Source of the DNA: JAWBSP01 sp964632175
Lineage (GTDB): Archaea > Hadarchaeota > Hadarchaeia > Hadarchaeales > JAWBSP01
Assembly: GCA_964632175.1 (NCBI GenBank)
Contig: CAZWBJ010000025.1
Coordinates: 1-11,883 of the forward strand
Direction of reading: 5' to 3'
DNA length: 11,883 bases
The translations under genes and the position numbers were made by a program. How positions within the stretch are numbered: position 1 is the first letter of the stretch; each line of letters begins with the position of its first letter. The notes beneath the pieces were generated by a model. The model ran no database searches and had not been told where the DNA came from. It saw nothing but the letters and a program-made list of their open reading frames with translations. Shown one piece after another: positions 5,888 through 11,883 of this stretch.

Positions 5888-7252
5888 CTACCTGAAATGC
5901 TTGGCCATTTCCCTGTTCTCCGGAATCGCCAGCAGGTCGTCTATCGCCTCTTCCGCCTGTTTGGGAGACTTGGTTCTGGGGTCTGAGAGCAGCCAGTTGG
6001 AAAGGTGGTCCCTCCCTCCTTCCAGAAAAGCCTCGAGCGCCCACTCCATCCTCATCATTCTCGGGTACAGGGCGAGCTTGAGGGCTCTGCTCGGAAGCCT
6101 GCCGAGCGGAATCCTATGAACTCCCCTGCCGTCAACCTTGGCGGGAACCTCGACCGCCACATTGTCTGGAATCCCTGGAATCGTTCCTAGGTTGGGGATG
6201 TTCACCTGGTAGATCCCCGGCTCGTCGTTGGCTATGGAATTCATGAGGGGGACGATGGATTCCCTGCTCATCTGGGGGGGAAGGAGTTCGGTGAGGGGAG
6301 CCCCCGATTGGATGGCCTCCGTACACCTGTTGAGCCACTGCTCGTGCTCCCAGAGGTAGATTTTCCACCCAACTTCCGAGTCCGGACCCCCCATCGGCCC
6401 GTACCATTTTTTCTTTGTTTCCAAATCCAGGTGATACTTCCAAGTCCCATTTCTCACCGTGTCGCCCACCGGAAAGAGACCGTAGGTGCGATACATGTCA
6501 ACCGCCGCGGGGGACATCTCCACGTCGAAGGGATCCTCCTGCTCCCGCCTCCACCTCTCCCAGTACTCTGACGCTTGCTTCTCCACCCACTCGTCCAGCA
6601 GGGGGTAGGCATCCTCTCCCCCGCGTTTGAACTTCGTGAGCCAGATGAGGTGGTTGAAGCCGACTGCCTCAAACTCCACCTCGGTGGGGTCAATTCCCAG
6701 AACCTGCATGATCTTGAAGGCCCCCAAATGACCATGACAGAGCCCTATGATCCTGCACTTGGTTTCTCTTGAGATGAGGGTGGTTCCCTCGAAAACCGGA
6801 TTTGCGAGCAGGAGGAGCCAGGCCTCAGGGTTCACATCCTCAACTTGCCTGGCCACCTCAAGCATGAGCTTCAGCTGGTAGTATCCCCAGATGGTGTGGT
6901 AATCGGAGACCATGTTCCACTCCACGCTGTTGATTCCCCTGTAGTACCCGTGCTTTTCCGAGATTTCTCTCATTTTCTCGTAGTATCCGTGCCCACCCGC
7001 CATGGCAGTGTTTATGACGAAATCCGATTCCCGTATGGCCTCCTTCATGTCCCGGGTTCTCTCAAACCTCAAACCCGCGTTGAGTTCGGAGGCATACCTT
7101 CTCGCGAACTGGTGGATAAGGTTCAACCGGTCCTCGTCCTTGTCCATCAAAACCACGGTGCTTCCCCACAGCTTCGGGAAGAGGCATAGATCCCGCACCA
7201 GAGTGGAGGACCACGCGATGCTTCCCGCCCCGATAACTCCTATCCTCACCAT
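5888..7252 (-). CDS. Glycoside hydrolase family 4, alpha-glucosidase (AglA-like)
   Basis: 454-aa cytosolic enzyme of the NAD+- and Mn2+-dependent GH4 family, which cleaves glycosides by oxidation-elimination at C3. The N-terminal Rossmann motif is GVIGAGSIAWS (5-15). Asp117 (MVSDYHT), the NP of LLLANPVFEGTT (151-152), Cys172-His173 (GLCHGH) and His201 (GFNH) match the metal and catalytic positions recalled for Thermotoga maritima AglA (Asp119, Cys174, His203). MSPAAVDMYRTYGLFPVGDT (246-265) and the C-terminal LYPRMMRMEWALEAFL are also shared with it. Alpha-glucosidase or alpha-galactosidase is more likely than 6-phospho-beta-glucosidase. The gene starts 35 bp after the metallophosphoesterase stop on the same strand, so it may be the third gene of that operon. 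There is no signal peptide, so the substrate must be imported or intracellular. Confidence 0.93.
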   Translation of the reverse strand: MVRIGVIGAGSIAWSSTLVRDLCLFPKLWGSTVVLMDKDEDRLNLIHQFARRYASELNAGLRFERTRDMKEAIRESDFVINTAMAGGHGYYEKMREISEKHGYYRGINSVEWNMVSDYHTIWGYYQLKLMLEVARQVEDVNPEAWLLLLANPVFEGTTLISRETKCRIIGLCHGHLGAFKIMQVLGIDPTEVEFEAVGFNHLIWLTKFKRGGEDAYPLLDEWVEKQASEYWERWRREQEDPFDVEMSPAAVDMYRTYGLFPVGDTVRNGTWKYHLDLETKKKWYGPMGGPDSEVGWKIYLWEHEQWLNRCTEAIQSGAPLTELLPPQMSRESIVPLMNSIANDEPGIYQVNIPNLGTIPGIPDNVAVEVPAKVDGRGVHRIPLGRLPSRALKLALYPRMMRMEWALEAFLEGGRDHLSNWLLSDPRTKSPKQAEEAIDDLLAIPENREMAKHFR

Positions 7253-7287
7253 CTTTCCAGTCCCCCAAGCATCATTTCTTTTAGGTC

Positions 7288-8619
7288 TCAGCTGATTCTC
7301 ACTTCGAAAGTTGACTCGCCCGCGGGGGCCCAGTACCTGATCCAGCAGGCATCCCCACCGGGATAGAATATCTCGCCAGCCGTACTTTCATACCTCCCGG
7401 CGCCAAGCTCGAATTTCAAATTCAGGGGGATGGGGTAGGGATGGTCGTTCCTAACCGTTACCACAGTCTCCCTCTCGTTCCCAACCCTCTCGATTCGCAG
7501 CTTGTATATGTCCACGGGCCTGGCGTAGGCAATCCGACCGTTCTCGACTTGGAAGAGATAGAAGGAGTGTCCGGCCATCATCATCCCACCGCCCAGTGCC
7601 CACTGGATCAGGCCACCAGTGGAGTTCGGGGTGAGGCTGGGGGTGTGGTAGAAGAGGAGGTTTTCGTAAGTGAAGGGTTCATCAAAGACGTGCCAGTGGC
7701 CGAAGATGCTCACCGCGTTCTCCCTCTTCAGGAGTTGCATGAGTTCCTCATGCCCGTAGTAAGCGCAGGAGTTGTACTCTCCGCGGTTGATGATGGGGAA
7801 GTTCTGGTAGATGGTGGTCCTCCCGTAGGCCACCGGCAAATGATTCACGAAGAACTTGAGGGAGGCGGGGGTCGAGAGCCGGTTGTCGAGCCACTCCAGC
7901 TGGTTGCCCGTGAGCCCTCCCCAAGCGCGGCCGTAGGGCTGGACCAGGGTGGTGCAGACGAACAAAACGTTCCCAAACCTGAAGGAGTAGTCGGTAGGTC
8001 CGAGTTTCTCGATGAACTTTTTCAGCTTCGGGTCGCTGTAAGTATCGTGGTTGCCCGGAAGCTGGTAGAAAGGCGCCTCAACGATTTCCTTCAGCCCTAG
8101 GTAGTAATTCCACTCCACATCTAGGCCGTAATCCACGAGATCGCCCGCGGCGAGGGAAAAGGCGGGGCCTATCTCGTTTATGAGCCGGAACCCGTTCTCG
8201 ACAATCTCCCTCATCACCTTCCCGAACCGGGGGATGTGGATGTCGCTCGTGACAGCGAAAATAAAGTTATCTTGGGTGAAGGGCGCGATGTACAGGGCCT
8301 TCCCCCGGTTCTCCTCCCTTCCGTTGACCCTCACCTTCACCTGATGCCAGCCGACAGAGAAGTTGTCCACACTGACGACCCCATTCTCGATTCTGGCCTC
8401 CTCACCATCGATCCAGAGGGCCTCAATTCTGGGAGAGACCGAGAAGCCCCCACCAACGCCCGCTACCGCAGGCACATACTCATTTGGAAAGTTCTCCTCA
8501 GCTAGGTAGAGGTGGCCCACGGTCGGGGGGCGGTAAGTGACCATGAGTATCCCTATCCCGAGCAGGAGGCAGAGGAGGGGCAGGTAGGGTTTCAGCCGGA
8601 AGTAAAGTTTCGCGTTCAT
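7288..8619 (-). CDS. Membrane-anchored calcineurin-like metallophosphoesterase
   Basis: 443 aa. An N-terminal signal anchor (about residues 12-29, LPLLCLLLGIGILMV) suggests the catalytic part faces outside the cytoplasm. A beta-rich segment at about 55-115 looks like an Ig-like or carbohydrate-binding-like module. The metallophosphoesterase domain follows with every metal motif in order: SDIH (Asp126, His128), GDLVDYG (Asp160), GNHD (Asn190, His191, Asp192), NHLP (His260) and GHWH (His308, His310). A second beta-rich region follows at about 365-443. The substrate cannot be told; family members hydrolyse phosphomono- or diesters of nucleotides, lipids or proteins. ATG 8619 overlaps the stop of the Yip1-like gene (ATGA), which supports this start over an in-frame ATG at 8997 that would only add residues overlapping that gene. 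Confidence 0.9.
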   Translation of the reverse strand: MNAKLYFRLKPYLPLLCLLLGIGILMVTYRPPTVGHLYLAEENFPNEYVPAVAGVGGGFSVSPRIEALWIDGEEARIENGVVSVDNFSVGWHQVKVRVNGREENRGKALYIAPFTQDNFIFAVTSDIHIPRFGKVMREIVENGFRLINEIGPAFSLAAGDLVDYGLDVEWNYYLGLKEIVEAPFYQLPGNHDTYSDPKLKKFIEKLGPTDYSFRFGNVLFVCTTLVQPYGRAWGGLTGNQLEWLDNRLSTPASLKFFVNHLPVAYGRTTIYQNFPIINRGEYNSCAYYGHEELMQLLKRENAVSIFGHWHVFDEPFTYENLLFYHTPSLTPNSTGGLIQWALGGGMMMAGHSFYLFQVENGRIAYARPVDIYKLRIERVGNERETVVTVRNDHPYPIPLNLKFELGAGRYESTAGEIFYPGGDACWIRYWAPAGESTFEVRIS

Positions 8620-9197
8620 GTGAAGAGCACGTACAGATAGTATACGGGCGCCATGCTTAGGACGAAGATGAACCAGAGGAGAGGGGTTAGGTACCACCTC
8701 ACCTTCTCGACCCTCCACCAGCACAACATACAGAGAATGGAGGAGATGGCGAAGCCTAGGGCCCCCAGCCCCGCCAGCCAAACCCATTCCCCCATTCTGG
8801 CGTAGGCGACGTAGCAGGGGTAATCGCCGACGAGCAGATGGTGATAGAGGATGGAGCCCGCGAAGTAGAGGTTGAGGCAAAGGAAGAAGGGCTGCATCCC
8901 TAGGTAGATAGACTCTACATGCGCCTCCAAGCTCACCCTCTTCCCGAAAGCCCTGAGAACCGCGTAGCTGACCACGGCGGGGGGGAGCCACATACAAGTG
9001 AAAACTAGCGCCCAGAGGGCTTGGAGGAAGGGGTGGATGATGTTTGCCGTGGTGTATTGGAAGAGGCAGGAAAAGATTATGGTCCCGATGATCATCGAGT
9101 ACAGGCCAGTCTTGAAGAGGTCCGGCTCCCTCGCCACCTCCTCAAACGCCCGGAGGGGTTTGGTGTAGATATACTTCCAGCGATCCGAGTAGACCAT
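8616..9197 (-). CDS. Yip1-like multi-pass membrane protein
   Basis: 193 aa with about five hydrophobic segments: near 31-50, 56-82, 97-117, 136-158 and 168-190. The soluble N-terminus WKYIYTKPLRAFEEVAREPD followed by the first membrane helix is the usual opening of prokaryotic Yip1-domain proteins (a P-x-x-AF-E-type segment before TM1). Function in archaea is unknown. It is the first gene of the minus-strand cluster and is translationally coupled to the membrane metallophosphoesterase, hinting that the two act together at the membrane. Family call moderate, membrane topology firm. Confidence 0.7.
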   Translation of the reverse strand: MVYSDRWKYIYTKPLRAFEEVAREPDLFKTGLYSMIIGTIIFSCLFQYTTANIIHPFLQALWALVFTCMWLPPAVVSYAVLRAFGKRVSLEAHVESIYLGMQPFFLCLNLYFAGSILYHHLLVGDYPCYVAYARMGEWVWLAGLGALGFAISSILCMLCWWRVEKVRWYLTPLLWFIFVLSMAPVYYLYVLFT

Positions 9198-9212
9198 CCC
9201 AAAACTTGCAAG

Positions 9213-9222
9213 GATATATAAG
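9213..9222. promoter_or_regulatory. TATA element in divergent Yip1-like / cyclophilin-like intergenic region
   Basis: GATATATAAG (minus strand CTTATATATC) is the strongest TATA-like match in the window. It is centred about 20 nt before the Yip1-like ATG and about 50 nt before the cyclophilin-like ATG. The 70-bp spacer must hold both promoters. The plus-strand start would then have a short leader. The minus-strand distance is slightly short for a strict leaderless start. Confidence 0.5.
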
Positions 9223-9267
9223 AAGGCTGGGACGGCAAAAAACTTTAGTTAAAGCGCGAAACTGGAG

Positions 9268-9642
9268 ATGAGGATAAAGTTTTTTACCGAGAGCACCGGC
9301 GAGGTTCTGGCGGAGATGGTAGAGGGGAATCCCAAGACCTCCAAGGCCGTGCTTCAGGCACTTCCCATAGAGTCCGTCGCCAACAGGTGGGGAGAAGAGG
9401 TTTACTTTGAAACCCCCGTCAAGCTGGGGAAGGAAAATGCCGTGCAGGATGTGGAGGTGGGTGATGTCGCCTACTGGCCCCCGGGCAGGGCCATCTGCAT
9501 CTTCTTCGGCCCCACGCCTGTCAGCAATGGGGAAAAACCCCGAGCCTACAGCCCCGTGAACGTCTTCGCGAGAATTGTAGGTGACCCCAGGATTTTCTCC
9601 AAGGTCAAGGACGGCGAAAGAATAATGGTATTTGCCGTTTGA
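9268..9642 (+). CDS. Cyclophilin-like fold protein (TM1367/DUF369 type)
   Basis: 124-aa protein. VGDVAYWPPGRAICIFFGPTP (64-84 region) is the hallmark of the small archaeal/bacterial cyclophilin-like family typified by T. maritima TM1367. RWGEEVYFETPV (40-51) and FARIVGD (100-106) are in the expected places. The fold is that of cyclophilin, but peptidyl-prolyl isomerase activity is not established for this family. GGAG abuts the ATG directly, too close for a classical ribosome-binding site. Its stop overlaps the glycerate kinase start (TTGA), so the two are co-translated. Confidence 0.88.
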   Translation: MRIKFFTESTGEVLAEMVEGNPKTSKAVLQALPIESVANRWGEEVYFETPVKLGKENAVQDVEVGDVAYWPPGRAICIFFGPTPVSNGEKPRAYSPVNVFARIVGDPRIFSKVKDGERIMVFAV

Positions 9643-10955
9643 GGGTCAGGAACCGTCAGGAGCTTCTGGGGCACGCGGAGGGGGAGTTGAGATTTGCGAG
9701 GGAGCTGCTGCTGGAGGTTATCGAGGAGGTGATCAGAGCCGCCGATGCGGGGGCGGCGGTCGAGGGGTTCCTGAAAAGGGAAGGGGAGAAGTTGGAGGTT
9801 GGAGGAGAAACCTTCGAGATCAGGGGCAAAGTTGTTGTCCTGGGGATCGGAAAAGCGGCAGCCCCCATGGTGAAGGCCGCACTGGCGAAACTCGGTGGGG
9901 AAGCTCACGCTCTGGCCGTGGTGCCAAAGGGACAGAGGGAAGAGCTCCCCGGAGTGGTGGTGGAGGGAGGGCACCCCCTTCCCGATGAGGGGAGTATCCT
10001 AGCCGGGAGAAGAGTGCTCTCCCTGCTCCAGCATTTGCGGCCGGAGGATGTGGTGCTCTGCTTGATAAGTGGGGGCGGGTCGGCCATGCTGGAGGTTCCC
10101 CCTCCCGGTATCACGCTGGAGGATCTGAGGGCCACAAACGAGCTCCTGCTGAAGTGCGGCGCGAACATTCACGAAATCAACACGGTGAGGAAGCACCTCT
10201 CCCTGGTGAAAGGAGGGCAGCTGGTGAGGCTCTGCGCACCCGCCCGCGTGCTCTCCCTGCTGGTCTCGGACGTCCCCGGCGATGTGAAACACGCCATCGC
10301 CAGCGGTCCCACGGAGCCGGATCCCAGTTCCTTCTCGGATGCCCATGAAATCCTCTGCCGGTACGGGCTCTGGGAAAAGCTTCCGCAGAGCGTGCGCCAG
10401 TGGATAGAGTGCGGGGTCAGGGGGGAAGTGGAGGACACGCCCAAGCCCGGAGAGAGAGTCTTCGAGGGGTACAGGAGCTGGATTGTGGTGAGCAATTCCT
10501 TGGCACTGCGTGCTGCGGCGGAGGTGGGCAAGAAACGTCACCTCAGGGTCTTCCTTTCCGAACTCTCGGGGGAAGCGAGGGAAATGGGTGTTAGGATAGC
10601 CCGAGAGAGGGAAAAGGGTCTCCATCTGTGGGGGGGCGAGACCACCGTCACCGTCAGGGGTCCCGGGAAGGGTGGGAGAAACCAAGAGCTCGTGCTTGCT
10701 TCCTCTCCCCACCTTGCCGGCAGAAGCTCTGCCCTTTTCTCCATCGGGACCGACGGGATCGACGGCCAGACCGATGCCGCTGGCGCCATGGCCGATGGGG
10801 CAACGGTGGATAGGGCCAGAAAACTTGGGTTGGATCCTGAGGATTTCCTAGAAAGGAACGACAGCTACCACTTCTTCAAGGCCTTGGGGGATCTCATCCT
10901 GACGGGCCCCACCGGAACAAACGTGATGGACGTGGCCGGGCTTCTCAACCTCTAA
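9639..10955 (+). CDS. gckA: Glycerate 2-kinase (GckA/MOFRL type)
   Basis: 438-aa cytosolic kinase phosphorylating D-glycerate at C2 to 2-phosphoglycerate. In archaea this is the step that joins the non-phosphorylative Entner-Doudoroff branch to lower glycolysis. Domain 1 (about 15-255) carries GIGKAA (69-74), SGGGSAM (144-150), NTVRKHLS (181-188), SDVPGD (210-215) and SGPT (222-225). The C-terminal MOFRL domain carries GGETTV (332-337), GKGGRNQE (343-350), TDGIDG-TDAAGA (371-383) and TGPTGTNVMD (422-431). All expected motifs are intact and length is normal. The start is TTG at 9639, inside the upstream stop as TTGA; no ATG gives a full domain. The next gene begins 22 bp downstream. Confidence 0.95.
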   Translation: MRVRNRQELLGHAEGELRFARELLLEVIEEVIRAADAGAAVEGFLKREGEKLEVGGETFEIRGKVVVLGIGKAAAPMVKAALAKLGGEAHALAVVPKGQREELPGVVVEGGHPLPDEGSILAGRRVLSLLQHLRPEDVVLCLISGGGSAMLEVPPPGITLEDLRATNELLLKCGANIHEINTVRKHLSLVKGGQLVRLCAPARVLSLLVSDVPGDVKHAIASGPTEPDPSSFSDAHEILCRYGLWEKLPQSVRQWIECGVRGEVEDTPKPGERVFEGYRSWIVVSNSLALRAAAEVGKKRHLRVFLSELSGEAREMGVRIAREREKGLHLWGGETTVTVRGPGKGGRNQELVLASSPHLAGRSSALFSIGTDGIDGQTDAAGAMADGATVDRARKLGLDPEDFLERNDSYHFFKALGDLILTGPTGTNVMDVAGLLNL

Positions 10956-10977
10956 AAACCCTGTTTCTCAGTCAGGT

Positions 10978-11658
10978 GTGGAGCCTATCTCGATCCTTGA
11001 GCTGCTCCTGCCGGTGAGTTTCGGGATACTCGCGGGGCTGGCGCGCTTCCTCGACCCGCTGGGAGCCTTTGCGGCCGCCTATTTCGGGGTTTTGACCATT
11101 TGGATTCAGGGAATTCGCTACTTCCTGATGCTCCTTCTCTTTTTCTTCTTCGCCACCGTTTTCACCTTTGTTGGGGTCGAGTACAAAAGAAGGGTCAAGG
11201 TGGGGGAGCCCGAAAGGGGGAGGGGGATCAACCCGGTGATGGGAAAGGGGATGCTGCCCTGCTTCTTCGCCATCTACGGGAACCTCCCTCTCTTCGTGGG
11301 CTCTCTCTCAGCCGCCCTCGCGGACACCCTCGCCACCGAGGTAGGCGTGTTTCATTCCAGACCAAGACTGATTTTAGGACTCCGTCGGGTGAATCCCGGA
11401 ACGAGGGGAGCCGTTTCTTGGCTAGGGGGGGTGGGGGCGGTTGTGGGCGCACTTCTCGCAGGCGGGTTCTCGGTCGCCCTCCTAGAAGCGGGACGGATGA
11501 TTTTGGCCGTGGCCCTAGTTGCCGGGCTTACGGGTAGCTTTCTGGATAGCCTGCTTGGTGCATCCATGCCCTTCCTCTCAAAATACGAGATCAACGTCCT
11601 CTCCACGCTGGCTGGTGCGGGGGTTGGGGGATTGTTCATCCTCCTCGGTCTTGCGTGA
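10978..11658 (+). CDS. DUF92 family integral membrane protein
   Basis: 226 aa, with about six membrane segments. Signature parts are ALADTLATEVGV (113-124), a VNPGTRGAVSWLG stretch (138-150) and TGSFLDSLLGA (185-195), all typical of DUF92/TMEM19. The plant member VTE6 is a phytyl-phosphate kinase, so an isoprenoid-phosphate kinase role is possible but unproven here. The start is GTG 10978 with AGGTG immediately before it, too close to be an ideal Shine-Dalgarno. Transcription probably continues from the glycerate kinase gene 22 bp upstream. An oligo-T run lies about 30 nt after the stop. Confidence 0.88.
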   Translation: MEPISILELLLPVSFGILAGLARFLDPLGAFAAAYFGVLTIWIQGIRYFLMLLLFFFFATVFTFVGVEYKRRVKVGEPERGRGINPVMGKGMLPCFFAIYGNLPLFVGSLSAALADTLATEVGVFHSRPRLILGLRRVNPGTRGAVSWLGGVGAVVGALLAGGFSVALLEAGRMILAVALVAGLTGSFLDSLLGASMPFLSKYEINVLSTLAGAGVGGLFILLGLA

Positions 11659-11689
11659 GCTCAGAGGTCAACTTCGCCACGCTCGATGA

Positions 11690-11697
11690 TTTTTTTT
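11690..11697 (+). terminator. Oligo-T archaeal terminator after DUF92 gene
   Basis: Eight consecutive T residues about 30 nt after the DUF92 stop, followed by a second T-rich stretch at about 11722-11742. Archaeal RNA polymerase terminates at such U-tracts without needing a hairpin, and none is obvious here. Confidence 0.5.
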
Positions 11698-11768
11698 GGA
11701 AAGTTTGAAGCTGGGCCTTGGCTTTCTCTTTTTGGTTTTTAGATCCACCGCACACAGTCCTCTTTACC

Positions 11769-11883
11769 TCACCTTACCTTCCCCGTCGAGTTGGGGGAGA
11801 TCCTACTCCATTCGGTGGACAGTCCGAAGGCGTTGAGGCCCAGCTCCTGCGCGAGCTGGTGGTCCCGCTTGTACAGCTCCCAG
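11769..11883 (-). pseudogene. Truncated glycoside hydrolase family 1 (beta-glycosidase) fragment
   Basis: Minus-strand frame entering from the right edge reads WELYKRDHQLAQELGLNAFG, then LSTEWSRISPNSTGKVR and a TGA at 11771-11769. The pattern [WY]-x(4)-D-x(2)-LA-x-ELG-x-N-x(4)-S-x-EWSRI-x-P is the N-terminal barrel region of GH1 beta-glucosidases/galactosidases. An intact enzyme continues for about 350 residues after EWSRI-P, including the two catalytic glutamates, and here it stops after a few. The next 110 bp show no continuation of GH1 in any frame I tried. It therefore looks like the 5' remnant of a broken gene; the upstream portion lies outside the window. Confidence 0.72.

Noticed and set aside
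8620..8997. N-terminal extension of the metallophosphoesterase to an ATG at 8997
   Set aside because: The added 126 residues overlap the Yip1-like gene in another frame and are Arg/Leu/Pro-rich shadow sequence. The ATG at 8619 gives an ATGA overlap and is followed directly by a signal anchor.
9999..10712. 237-codon minus-strand frame within the glycerate kinase gene
   Set aside because: It is antisense to conserved kinase motifs and is a product of high GC content.
1..11883. CRISPR array, insertion sequence or attachment site
   Set aside because: No regularly spaced direct repeats, transposase motifs or terminal inverted repeats were seen. The lone tRNA shows no duplicated 3' end downstream.

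Overview
The window reads as a GC-rich, probably thermophilic archaeal chromosome segment. Arg codons are mostly AGG/AGA. TATA-like elements sit about 25 nt ahead of start codons, suggesting leaderless transcripts. The tRNA gene does not encode its full CCA end. The gene set (KlbA/TadA-type ATPase with a KlbA-type intein, MOFRL glycerate 2-kinase, DUF92 and TM1367-like cyclophilin-fold proteins) is common in archaea. The lineage cannot be fixed from the sequence. The window is a scaffold piece with two placeholder gaps of exactly 100 N (2732-2831 and 5393-5492).

Layout. Positions 1-1305 (-) hold the first 435 codons of a type II/IV secretion-family ATPase; its last 53 visible codons are the start of an Ala1 (class 2) intein. 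A 46-bp AT-rich divergent promoter region separates it from tRNA-Leu(TAA) at 1352-1438 (+). nagB and an NAD-dependent epimerase follow (+, ATGA overlap), the latter cut by gap 1. A roughly 200-bp stretch without a gene lies at 2924-3126. A minus-strand cluster (5532 to 3127) encodes a phytoene-desaturase-like flavoprotein (broken by gap 2 and by a one-base frameshift), an IolI-like TIM-barrel isomerase and a HIT-like protein, with overlapping ends. A 107-aa membrane protein diverges from this cluster. A second minus-strand cluster (9197 to 5888) encodes a Yip1-like membrane protein, a membrane-anchored metallophosphoesterase and a GH4 alpha-glucosidase. Divergent from it, on the plus strand, are a cyclophilin-like protein, glycerate 2-kinase (TTGA overlap) and a DUF92 membrane protein. 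The right edge holds a truncated GH1 glycosidase fragment (-).

How the genes may fit together (inference). Several products handle sugars: GH4 hydrolysis of alpha-glucosides, GlcN-6-P deamination by NagB, an IolI-like ketose/inosose isomerase, an SDR sugar epimerase, and glycerate to 2-phosphoglycerate by GckA, the step that feeds a non-phosphorylative Entner-Doudoroff route into lower glycolysis. The GH1 relic suggests that glycosidase gene content here has been turning over. The most striking element is the intein in the ATP-binding core of the secretion ATPase. No wholly new multi-gene system could be supported.
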